The notes under the pieces are model-generated. The model was not told where the DNA came from. It did not search any database and saw nothing but the letters and a program-made list of their open reading frames with translations. The position numbers were made by a program, and so were the translations under genes. Positions 1 to 5,886 of a stretch of 10,654 bases of DNA are shown here, piece by piece. Numbering within the stretch: the stretch's first letter is position 1; each line of letters starts with the position of its first letter. Origin of the DNA: Bordetella parapertussis (GTDB taxonomy: Bacteria > Pseudomonadota > Gammaproteobacteria > Burkholderiales > Burkholderiaceae_B). Location of the stretch: assembly GCA_945882005.1 (NCBI GenBank), contig CAMCWG010000077.1, positions 1 to 10,654 of the forward strand, written 5' to 3'.

Positions 1-297
1 CTGCTGAGCGCTGAGGCGCGCGAGCTCAACACGGCGCTAGATTTTTTAAGTACTGCCCGAGAGATCGCCACAGCATTGTCCGCGCAGTTGGGGAGCGCGG
101 AGGTGATCACCCTGTATGATCCTGTACCGTTACGCATCGTGCGCGTCGACAATATGTGTCGAGCACAACTGCTAGTCGAAAGTACGCATCGCCCAGCGAT
201 GCAGCAGTTATTGCGTCACTGGATCGCCGTATTGAATCAAGATCCCAACACACGGCGCATAAGCTGGCAACTTGAAGTTGATCCGCTGGAAATTTGA
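1..297 (+). CDS. priA: PriA, primosomal protein N' (replication restart helicase), C-terminal end
   Basis: The frame is open from base 1 to a TGA at 295-297, so only the last 98 residues are present and the start lies left of the window. PriA is a superfamily 2 3'-5' helicase that recognises stalled forks and reloads the replicative helicase. The visible part is the C-terminal domain after the helicase core. It contains the segment YDPVPLRIVRVDN followed by RAQLLVES and ends in WQLEVDPLEI, which matches the characteristic PriA ending (E. coli ends with a very similar W-x-L-D-V-D-P segment). The zinc-binding and Walker motifs lie outside the window. rep starts 9 bp downstream, so two fork-restart helicases are probably transcribed together. 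A TTG at 76 is in frame but lies inside the conserved domain and is not the start. The identification rests on the conserved tail only. Confidence 0.88.
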   Translation: MLSAEARELNTALDFLSTAREIATALSAQLGSAEVITLYDPVPLRIVRVDNMCRAQLLVESTHRPAMQQLLRHWIAVLNQDPNTRRISWQLEVDPLEI

Positions 298-306
298 TTA
301 CGCCTG

Positions 307-2361
307 ATGTCTAAATTTGAAACTACCGGTCTGAATCCTTCGCAGCGCGAGGGGGTCTTGTATCTGGATGGCCCGTGCCTTGTACTTGCGGGGGCCGGCT
401 CAGGAAAAACACGTGTCATCACGCAAAAAATTGCCTATCTGTTGCGTGAATGTGGCTACGCAGGACGTAGTGTGGTCGCGCTCACCTTCACCAACAAAGC
501 TGCCCGTGAAATGGAGGATCGGGTCAAATTGTTGGTCGATCCCTCTTTAGCTAAAGGCCTCACGATTAGTACGTTTCATTCGCTGGGGGTACGCATCCTG
601 AGGGAAGAAGCGCGTTTTGCCGGCTTGAAGCCACAGTTTTCGATTTTTGATTCGGATGATGCTATGGCCATCATCCAGGATCTGTTGGCAACAACCGATC
701 GTGGCCGGTTACGCTCGGTACAGCAAACGATCTCGCTCTGGAAAAACGGCTTGATCGACCCAGATGGCGCTGCAAATCTGGCCTCTAATGCAAGTGAGGT
801 CGAGGCGGCAAAGGTATATCGCAGCTACAACGCGACACTCGTCGCGTATCAGGCAGTAGATTTTGATGATTTGATTGCCTTACCCGCCAGGATTTTCGAA
901 CAGCACCAAGAGGTGCGGGAACGCTGGCAGCAACGCGTGCGTTATTTGTTGGTGGACGAATACCAAGACACTAACGTCTGCCAATATCGACTCGTGCAGT
1001 GGTTGACGGGTGTGCGTGCCATGTTCACTGCCGTGGGTGATGATGACCAGGCTATTTATGCTTGGCGGGGTGCCACAATTGAAAATCTGGCAAAGTTGAC
1101 AACGGACTACCCACAAATTCGGTTGATTAAGCTTGAGCAAAACTATCGCTCGAGTCAGTGCATCCTAGCCGCAGCGAATCACGTGATCGCGAAGAACCCA
1201 AAACTTTTTGAAAAGAAGTTGTGGTCTGAGCACGGAATGGGAGACGCCATTAGCGTCACAGCGATGGCGAACGATGAGGCAGAGGCCGAAAATGTTGCCA
1301 TGAAGATATCAGCAGCCCGTTTTGAAAAGCGTGCGTCCTGGAAAGACTTTGCTGTCTTGTACCGCGGGAACCATCAGGCCCGTATTGTTGAGCAGGCGAT
1401 GCGTAATTTACATATCCCCTACACAATTTCTGGCGGACAGAGCTTTTTTGATAAAGCAGAAGTGCGCGATGTGCTGGCCTACCTGCGACTGGTTGCGAAC
1501 GAAGACGACGATCCGGCCTTTATTCGTGCGGCAACGACACCGAAGCGAGGAATCGGGCAGGCAACGCTACAGACCTTGGGACAATACGCAGGTGAGCGTC
1601 AGATCTCGTTATTTGAGGCGCTCTTTGAGCAGGGTGTTGAGACAAGTCTGGCCACACGTCAGCTTGAGCCCTTGCGCACCTTTGGCGAATTTATTAATCG
1701 CATACGTTTTAGAGCCGGTCGTGGAGAAACAGGGCAGCCAGTACCCGCTGCAGAACCTGCAGGTGTCATTCTGGATGATCTGCTGAGCGCGATTCAATAT
1801 GAGCGCTATTTGTACGACACGCTCGATGAAAAAGTCGCTCAGTCCCGCTGGCAGAACGTACTTGAATTGGTCGGTTGGCTCAAGCGTAAAGCAGATGCAG
1901 ATGCGATGGGCCTATTGGATCTGGTGCAGCATGTGGCCTTGGTGACGATGCTTGAGCGTGGGGACGAGCAAGAACCCGATGCTGTGAAACTATCCACTCT
2001 TCACGCCTCAAAGGGCTTAGAGTACCCCCATGTTTATTTATTAGGGGTAGAGGAGGGCCTGTTGCCGCATATGGGTCGCGATGATGAAGATGTCGACCCG
2101 ACGAAAGTTGCGGATGCACTGGCTTCGCGTATTCAAGAAGAGCGACGCTTGATGTACGTGGGTATTACTCGTGCACAACGCAGCTTACACTTGAGTTGGT
2201 GCCAAAAGCGTCGGCGCGCTCGCGAGGATCTTGTGCGCGAGCCCTCCCGATTTATCGAAGAGATGGGTTTGTCGGCAGCCGAGCTGCAACTGCAGCCCGA
2301 CACCTTAAGTCCCAAAAATCGCCTAGAGATGTTACGCGCGATGTTGAATAAGACAAGCTAG
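307..2361 (+). CDS. rep: ATP-dependent DNA helicase Rep (UvrD/Rep superfamily 1A)
   Basis: Rep is a 3'-5' ssDNA translocase that clears proteins ahead of replication forks and helps restart them. The protein has 684 residues (E. coli Rep has 673), and all SF1A motifs are intact: Walker A AGAGSGKT at 28-35, motif Ia ALTFTNKAAREM at 58-69, Walker B VDEYQDTN at 216-223, motif III GDDDQAIYAWRGA at 244-256, motif IV LEQNYRSS at 276-283, motif V TLHASKGLE at 564-572 and motif VI EERRLMYVGITRAQ at 611-624. The internal segments LYRGNHQAR and PYTISGG favour Rep over UvrD or PcrA. Compared from memory with E. coli Rep, there are two modest insertions, around residues 470-486 and 594-608, the latter just before motif VI. 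The ATG follows the priA stop by 9 bp and I see no good Shine-Dalgarno sequence, so translation may be coupled to priA. The gene converges on the M20 peptidase gene. Confidence 0.95.
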   Translation: MSKFETTGLNPSQREGVLYLDGPCLVLAGAGSGKTRVITQKIAYLLRECGYAGRSVVALTFTNKAAREMEDRVKLLVDPSLAKGLTISTFHSLGVRILREEARFAGLKPQFSIFDSDDAMAIIQDLLATTDRGRLRSVQQTISLWKNGLIDPDGAANLASNASEVEAAKVYRSYNATLVAYQAVDFDDLIALPARIFEQHQEVRERWQQRVRYLLVDEYQDTNVCQYRLVQWLTGVRAMFTAVGDDDQAIYAWRGATIENLAKLTTDYPQIRLIKLEQNYRSSQCILAAANHVIAKNPKLFEKKLWSEHGMGDAISVTAMANDEAEAENVAMKISAARFEKRASWKDFAVLYRGNHQARIVEQAMRNLHIPYTISGGQSFFDKAEVRDVLAYLRLVANEDDDPAFIRAATTPKRGIGQATLQTLGQYAGERQISLFEALFEQGVETSLATRQLEPLRTFGEFINRIRFRAGRGETGQPVPAAEPAGVILDDLLSAIQYERYLYDTLDEKVAQSRWQNVLELVGWLKRKADADAMGLLDLVQHVALVTMLERGDEQEPDAVKLSTLHASKGLEYPHVYLLGVEEGLLPHMGRDDEDVDPTKVADALASRIQEERRLMYVGITRAQRSLHLSWCQKRRRAREDLVREPSRFIEEMGLSAAELQLQPDTLSPKNRLEMLRAMLNKTS

Positions 2362-2389
2362 GCACAGAGTGCGCTATATGCATCGTGCC
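2361..2389 (+). terminator. Possible weak terminator between convergent rep and the M20 peptidase gene
   Basis: GGCAC at 2361-2365 can pair with GTGCC at 2385-2389, and an inner TGC/GCA pair (2370-2372 with 2380-2382) could extend the stem. On the + strand the stem is followed by TTTGATTTATT, a poor U tract. It fills most of the 34-bp gap between two convergent stop codons, where a bidirectional terminator would be expected. The stem is short and interrupted, so this is tentative. Confidence 0.3.
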
Positions 2390-2395
2390 TTTGAT

Positions 2396-3550
2396 TTATT
2401 CAATATTCATCAAGGTGTTACGCCAAAACTCTAGCCGTCGCGGCAATGCCGAGACGAATACGTGCTCACGCAAGGTGTGCGCACCGTCACCTTCAGCCCC
2501 TAAGCCGTCGATTGACGGGCAGCCAACTGCTGCGGTGAAGTTAGCATCGCTACCACCCCCAGAAACAGGAGCTTCGTCGAGCTCAAAGCCACACGGGGTT
2601 GCATATTGTTTGAGCGTTTGTAACAGCTTGTCCGCTGCGGGTGACTTCACCATAGGAGGACGATTGAGTTCGACATCAATCGTGAGCGTGACATCTGGAT
2701 CATGCGGTTTCAGGGCCTGAATACGCGTCACGATTTCTTCGCCCGCCGCCTCGTCGGGGATTCGGAAATCAACCATGACTTCACAATGTGAAGGGACGGT
2801 GTTTGTGACAGTGCCGCCGCTAATCGTCCCAACGCTCACCGTGATGCCGCGGGTGTAGTCTGTCATGGCTTCCAGGGCAAGAATTTGATGCGCCATTTCG
2901 CGAATTGCACTGCGCCCCTTTTCGTGTGCCATGCCGGCATGCGAGGGTCTGCCTGTGCAAATGAGTTTCAGCATCCCAGTGCCCTTACGACCAGTGACAC
3001 AGCGCCCGCCATTTGGCCGTGCGGGCTCAGGCACCAAGGCGTAGCGTGCCTGTCTCGCGAAATCTTCGATGTATGCGCGCGAGGCATGACTGCCAACTTC
3101 CTCGTCTGGCACCAGCAGGAAATCGACAGGGAGTTTGGTGGAGTCGGGCTTGGAGAATTCACCTAGCGCCGTGAGCGCCAGAAACGCACCTCCCTTCATG
3201 TCGAAGGCGCCAGGGCCGTAAAGCTTGTCATCCTCAATGCGGCAGGGGTTAGTCTTGAGTGTGCCGATCGGATGCACCGAATCGATATGTGCCAATAAAA
3301 GAAGGCCTTGCCGCGTGTCGCCAGGGGCACGATTGGTGGCAACAATCATTGGTAGTTTTGTTTCACCGATTTCGCTGAGAGTGACCTGCAAACCAGCTGC
3401 GCGGGCTTTGGCGACAACGATTTGCGCCATTCGATGGACCGCAGCTGGATCATTCGAGGGCGATTCGCATTCAATCCACGTACGCAGTTCTTGCGCAAGC
3501 GTTTGTGCGAGTGCGTTGGTGGAAGGATTGTCCTGGGTGGCCGTGCTCAT
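2396..3550 (-). CDS. M20-family zinc carboxypeptidase (CPG2-like glutamate carboxypeptidase)
   Basis: This is a two-zinc exopeptidase of clan MH, family M20, expected to cleave a C-terminal amino acid (often glutamate) from an amide or dipeptide. The true substrate cannot be read from the sequence. Of 384 residues, the expected metal and catalytic residues are all present: H88 with D90 in LLAHIDS, bridging D117 in AFDMKGG, general base E150 and ligand E151 in PDEEVGS, E175 in VPEPAR, and H358 in DGAHT. The dimerisation (lid) domain lies at roughly 185-300 and carries the conserved SHAG at 203-206. Pseudomonas CPG2 has a signal peptide, but this N-terminus is hydrophilic with no signal, so the enzyme is probably cytoplasmic. 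The ATG (3550-3548) has an AAGGA ribosome site just upstream. ArgE, DapE and PepT are related alternatives; the G-P-G-x-x-D-x-K-G-G zinc loop and the overall order fit the CPG2 group best. Confidence 0.85.
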   Translation of the reverse strand: MSTATQDNPSTNALAQTLAQELRTWIECESPSNDPAAVHRMAQIVVAKARAAGLQVTLSEIGETKLPMIVATNRAPGDTRQGLLLLAHIDSVHPIGTLKTNPCRIEDDKLYGPGAFDMKGGAFLALTALGEFSKPDSTKLPVDFLLVPDEEVGSHASRAYIEDFARQARYALVPEPARPNGGRCVTGRKGTGMLKLICTGRPSHAGMAHEKGRSAIREMAHQILALEAMTDYTRGITVSVGTISGGTVTNTVPSHCEVMVDFRIPDEAAGEEIVTRIQALKPHDPDVTLTIDVELNRPPMVKSPAADKLLQTLKQYATPCGFELDEAPVSGGGSDANFTAAVGCPSIDGLGAEGDGAHTLREHVFVSALPRRLEFWRNTLMNIE

Positions 3551-3605
3551 GGGGAGTCCTTGCGGGTATGATGAATATAAATATTATGCAACAGGAAACA
3601 ACCGA
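3551..3605. promoter_or_regulatory. Divergent promoter region, M20 peptidase / 3-hydroxyacyl-CoA dehydrogenase
   Basis: A 55-bp, strikingly AT-rich gap separates two divergent start codons, so both genes must start transcription in or near it. On the + strand TTGCGG (3560-3565) and TATTAT (3582-3587) are spaced 16 bp and form a passable sigma-70 pair, which would leave a leader of about a dozen bases. On the - strand the same AT-rich patch offers CATAAT (3589-3584) with no convincing -35. The AGGA at 3593-3596 is the likely ribosome site for the dehydrogenase. The -10 regions would overlap, so the two promoters may compete. Confidence 0.4.
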
Positions 3606-5120
3606 ATGAAGACAATTAAAACGGTAGGTGTCGCGGGTGCAGGTGCGATGGGGCGCGGTATCGCGCAGATTGCAGCACAGGCTGGCCTGCAGGTCAGGCT
3701 ATTTGACACAAATGTTCAGGCAACGGCCGCAGCTCGGGAGGCGTTAGCGGCGACCTGGGCAACTTTAGTTGCAAAGGCTAAGTTAACGCAAGAGCAGGCG
3801 GACTTGGCGCTCGCCAACATCCACCCAGCCCAAGAGCTCGCCGCACTTGCAGATTGCGATTTGGTGATCGAGGCGATTATTGAACGTCTCGACATTAAAC
3901 AAAAATTCTTTGCCGAGCTTGAAAAGGTTGTATCAGCGGATTGCTATCTGGTGTCCAACACTTCATCGCTGTCGATTACCTCGATCGCTGCCGTGTGCGC
4001 TAAGCCTGAGCGCGTCGCAGGCTATCACTTTTTCAATCCAGTGCCTTTGATGAAGGTGGTGGAAGTGATTGATGGATTACGCAGCGATCCGTCTGTAGGT
4101 GATGCGTTGATGGCGTTAACGGTGCGTATGGGACATACCCCAGTTCGTGCGAAAGATATGCCGGGTTTCATTGTCAATCACGCAGGTCGTGGGATGAACA
4201 CTGAGGGCCTACGTATTGTTCAGGAGAGTGTCACTGGGTTTCAAACCGTTGACGCGATCATGCGTGAGCAGGCTGGCTTCAAGATGGGACCCTTTGAACT
4301 GATGGACTTGACCGGGCTGGATGTCTCACATGCTGTCATGGAGTCAATCTACCAGCAGTTCTACGATGAGCCACGCTTTCGGCCGTCACCCATTGGTACG
4401 GTACGCGTAGCAGGTGGTCTGTATGGCCGTAAGACACAAGGAGGCTTCTACGCCTATGCGGATGGACAAAAACAAGTGACGCTTGAGCCGCCAGCACCTG
4501 CGTTAGCGCAGGCATGCAAAGTATGGGTGAGCCCGGCGCATGCGTTAGGCCATGCGAGAGCGACACAGCTACTGAAACGGCTCGGTGCTTTGATACAAAC
4601 GGGTAGCAAACCTGGCCCTGACGACTTGCTGATTGTGACGCCTTTTGGTTTGGATGTTTCTACGTGCGTTGCCGAGCAGGGGCTCGATGCCGAACGCACG
4701 GTTGGGCTCGATACCTTGCATGATTTTGATCTGAGTAAACGTCGCACGCTTATGTTGTCGCCGGCTACGCAGCCGCAGTGGCGTGATTTGGCACATGCTT
4801 TATTCGGTAGCGACAATATCCGGGTGAGTGTGGTGCAGGACTCGGCAGGTTTTGTCGCGCAGCGTGTTGTGGCGATGATCGTCAATATCGCCAGTGACAT
4901 TGCGCAACAGAGTATTGCGACGCCGGGGGACATTGATCGTGCAGTGAACTTGGGGCTTGGTTATCCGCAAGGGCCTTTGACAATTGGTGATGCCTTAGGC
5001 GCCGAGCACATACTTGAAATCTTACGCAATATGCAACGGGTCACAGGAGACCCTCGGTATCGCCCAAGTTTGTGGTTGCAGCGCCGTGTGCAACTGGGGC
5101 GGTCACTCACGACCGCCTGA
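3606..5120 (+). CDS. 3-hydroxyacyl-CoA dehydrogenase, NAD-dependent, two-module PaaH-like type
   Basis: The protein oxidises L-3-hydroxyacyl-CoA to 3-ketoacyl-CoA with NAD+, the third step of beta-oxidation or the equivalent step in phenylacetate degradation. It has 504 residues. The Rossmann domain starts at once with GAGAMG (11-16) and has D34 at the end of the second strand, which favours NAD over NADP. The catalytic set S120 (NTSS), H141 (YHFFNP), E153 and N191 has the same spacing (21, 12, 38) as the well-studied mammalian enzyme. A first C-terminal helical domain lies at about 186-285, and a second copy at about 410-495 (AGFVAQRV, then LGLGYPQGPL), as in PaaH and long 3-hydroxybutyryl-CoA dehydrogenases. 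The frame is open upstream to 3225, but the ATG at 3606 sits right before the Rossmann fold with AGGA 9 bases upstream, so the longer form is rejected. No other beta-oxidation or paa gene is adjacent, so the chain-length preference is unknown. Confidence 0.93.
   Translation: MKTIKTVGVAGAGAMGRGIAQIAAQAGLQVRLFDTNVQATAAAREALAATWATLVAKAKLTQEQADLALANIHPAQELAALADCDLVIEAIIERLDIKQKFFAELEKVVSADCYLVSNTSSLSITSIAAVCAKPERVAGYHFFNPVPLMKVVEVIDGLRSDPSVGDALMALTVRMGHTPVRAKDMPGFIVNHAGRGMNTEGLRIVQESVTGFQTVDAIMREQAGFKMGPFELMDLTGLDVSHAVMESIYQQFYDEPRFRPSPIGTVRVAGGLYGRKTQGGFYAYADGQKQVTLEPPAPALAQACKVWVSPAHALGHARATQLLKRLGALIQTGSKPGPDDLLIVTPFGLDVSTCVAEQGLDAERTVGLDTLHDFDLSKRRTLMLSPATQPQWRDLAHALFGSDNIRVSVVQDSAGFVAQRVVAMIVNIASDIAQQSIATPGDIDRAVNLGLGYPQGPLTIGDALGAEHILEILRNMQRVTGDPRYRPSLWLQRRVQLGRSLTTA
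5098..5117 (+). terminator. Perfect 7-bp GC hairpin at the 3' end of the dehydrogenase gene
   Basis: GGCGGTC (5098-5104) and GACCGCC (5111-5117) form a perfect stem around the six-base loop ACTCAC, ending exactly before the TGA stop at 5118-5120. Only 9 bp separate this stop from the stop of the convergent cytochrome gene, so the hairpin sits where a terminator is needed. There is no adjacent U tract on either strand; the nearest T-rich stretch is about ten bases downstream. It could be a terminator without a U tail, an mRNA 3'-end stabiliser, or chance. Confidence 0.35.
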
Positions 5121-5129
5121 CGCTACAAC

Positions 5130-5666
5130 TTATTTTGCAGCGGGTGCTTGAGGTGCAGGAGCGGCAGGTTCTTCGAATTTGCCGCCAGCACTGTTTGACA
5201 TGTAGACAACGGCACGGGCGATTTCGTAGTCATCTAGAGCAGGGTTGCCGCCTTTCGCAGGCATGGCGCCCTTGCCCTTAACAACGTTCGCAACCATTGC
5301 GCTCAGGCCGGTGCCGATTGCGGTGGACCAGGCAGTGGCATCACCGAATTTCAAGGCGCCTGCAACGCCAGCAGCGTGGCAGCCGGCACAAACCGCCTTA
5401 TAGACTTGTTCGCCAGTTTTATAGACTTTGGGGCCGCTTGCGTCGATGAGGTCAAGGCGTGCGACCGGGGCAATGCGCTTGGCTGTCGCTTCTGGGCCTA
5501 GCGAATCAGAACCCGCGCCGACTTTTACCCCTGCTGTGACCAGGTTGGCCAACAGGATAATGATGATAATCGGTAAGATAAACGACAGCGCAACCGTAAC
5601 GATCAGTTGCTTGGGTGTCTTGATGGGCGAGTGGTGTTCTTCTTCGTGTGGCTGCGTATTGCTCAT
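5130..5666 (-). CDS. Membrane-anchored monohaem cytochrome c, c5 type
   Basis: This is a class I c-type cytochrome, probably carrying electrons in the periplasm to a terminal oxidase or another reductase. Of 178 residues, the first twenty are hydrophilic and His/Glu-rich (HEEEHH at 7-12). A single transmembrane anchor at about 21-43 (LIVTVALSF...IIIIILLANLV) follows, then a linker, and a haem domain with CAGCH at 93-97 and the probable axial methionine M135 in GAMPAKGG. The tail from about 166 is rich in Ala and Pro. Overall it resembles cytochrome c5 with an uncleaved anchor. An in-frame TTG at 5681 would add five residues, but the ATG at 5666 has AGGA seven bases upstream and is preferred. 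The gene is convergent with the dehydrogenase gene (9-bp gap) and divergent from the tRNA gene. No oxidase or cytochrome-maturation gene is adjacent, so its redox partner is unknown. Confidence 0.9.
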   Translation of the reverse strand: MSNTQPHEEEHHSPIKTPKQLIVTVALSFILPIIIIILLANLVTAGVKVGAGSDSLGPEATAKRIAPVARLDLIDASGPKVYKTGEQVYKAVCAGCHAAGVAGALKFGDATAWSTAIGTGLSAMVANVVKGKGAMPAKGGNPALDDYEIARAVVYMSNSAGGKFEEPAAPAPQAPAAK

Positions 5667-5704
5667 GACCAAATCCTGCAAGTAGTTGACTTACAAACCC
5701 AAGG

Positions 5705-5710
5705 ATTATA
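5705..5710 (-). promoter_or_regulatory. -10 box of the cytochrome c promoter
   Basis: A perfect TATAAT reads leftward here, in the context CCGCTATAATCC, 38 bp upstream of the cytochrome ATG. I find no good -35 hexamer at 16-18 bp; the best candidates near 5727-5734 match TTGACA poorly. The leader would be about 30 bases and includes the AGGA ribosome site. The exact consensus and position make this a likely promoter, possibly needing an activator because of the weak -35. Confidence 0.55.
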
Positions 5711-5763
5711 GCGGGATCGGAAGAGGTCCGTGAGAAATGTGGGGAGGGGTAAACCGCTACCGC

Positions 5764-5769
5764 TATAAT
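5764..5769 (+). promoter_or_regulatory. -10 box of the tRNA-Arg promoter
   Basis: A perfect TATAAT in the context CCGCTATAATTCG lies 10 bp before the mature tRNA 5' end. Transcription would begin near 5776, giving a leader of only about three or four bases. The stretch after the box (TCGCTACGCG) is GC-rich, as is usual for stringently controlled stable-RNA promoters. The -35 position (about 5741-5746, GGGGAG) does not match TTGACA. Its ten bases CCGCTATAAT are an exact inverted copy of those at the cytochrome promoter. Confidence 0.6.
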
Positions 5770-5779
5770 TCGCTACGCG

Positions 5780-5854
5780 GCGCCCGTAGTTCAATGGATA
5801 GAATAAGAGTTTCCGAAGCTCTCGATACAGGTTCGATTCCTGTCGGGCGCGCCA
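5780..5854 (+). tRNA. tRNA-Arg, anticodon CCG
   Basis: A complete cloverleaf is visible. The acceptor stem is GCGCCCG (5780-5786) with CGGGCGC (5844-5850). The D stem is GTTC (5789-5792) with GAAT (5801-5804), including one G-U pair. The anticodon stem is AGAGT (5806-5810) with GCTCT (5818-5822) around the loop TTCCGAA, with anticodon CCG at 5813-5815 and U33 before it. The variable loop has four bases. The T stem is ACAGG/CCTGT around TTCGATT. The discriminator is G5851, and CCA is encoded at 5852-5854. Arginine identity elements A20 and C35 are present. The tRNA reads the CGG codon. It stands alone between the cytochrome gene and the 3' end of gshA, which lies on the other strand 32 bp downstream. 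Confidence 0.96.
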
Positions 5855-5886
5855 CACCAAGCGTTCCTTTATGCCTTTGCCGCTCT

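Noticed and set aside
1322..1786. A 154-residue frame in a second + frame inside rep
   Set aside because: Rep is intact and uninterrupted across this region, and the alternative peptide has no domain. It is a shadow, not a frameshifted or overlapping gene.
3225..3605. A 127-residue N-terminal extension of the 3-hydroxyacyl-CoA dehydrogenase
   Set aside because: The frame is open, but it runs antisense through the M20 peptidase gene, its composition is Ser/Cys-rich and unlike the enzyme, and the ATG at 3606 has a ribosome site and directly precedes the Rossmann fold.
4454..4933. A 159-residue antisense frame inside the dehydrogenase gene
   Set aside because: It is Cys/Ser-rich, has no recognisable motif and mirrors a highly conserved gene on the other strand.
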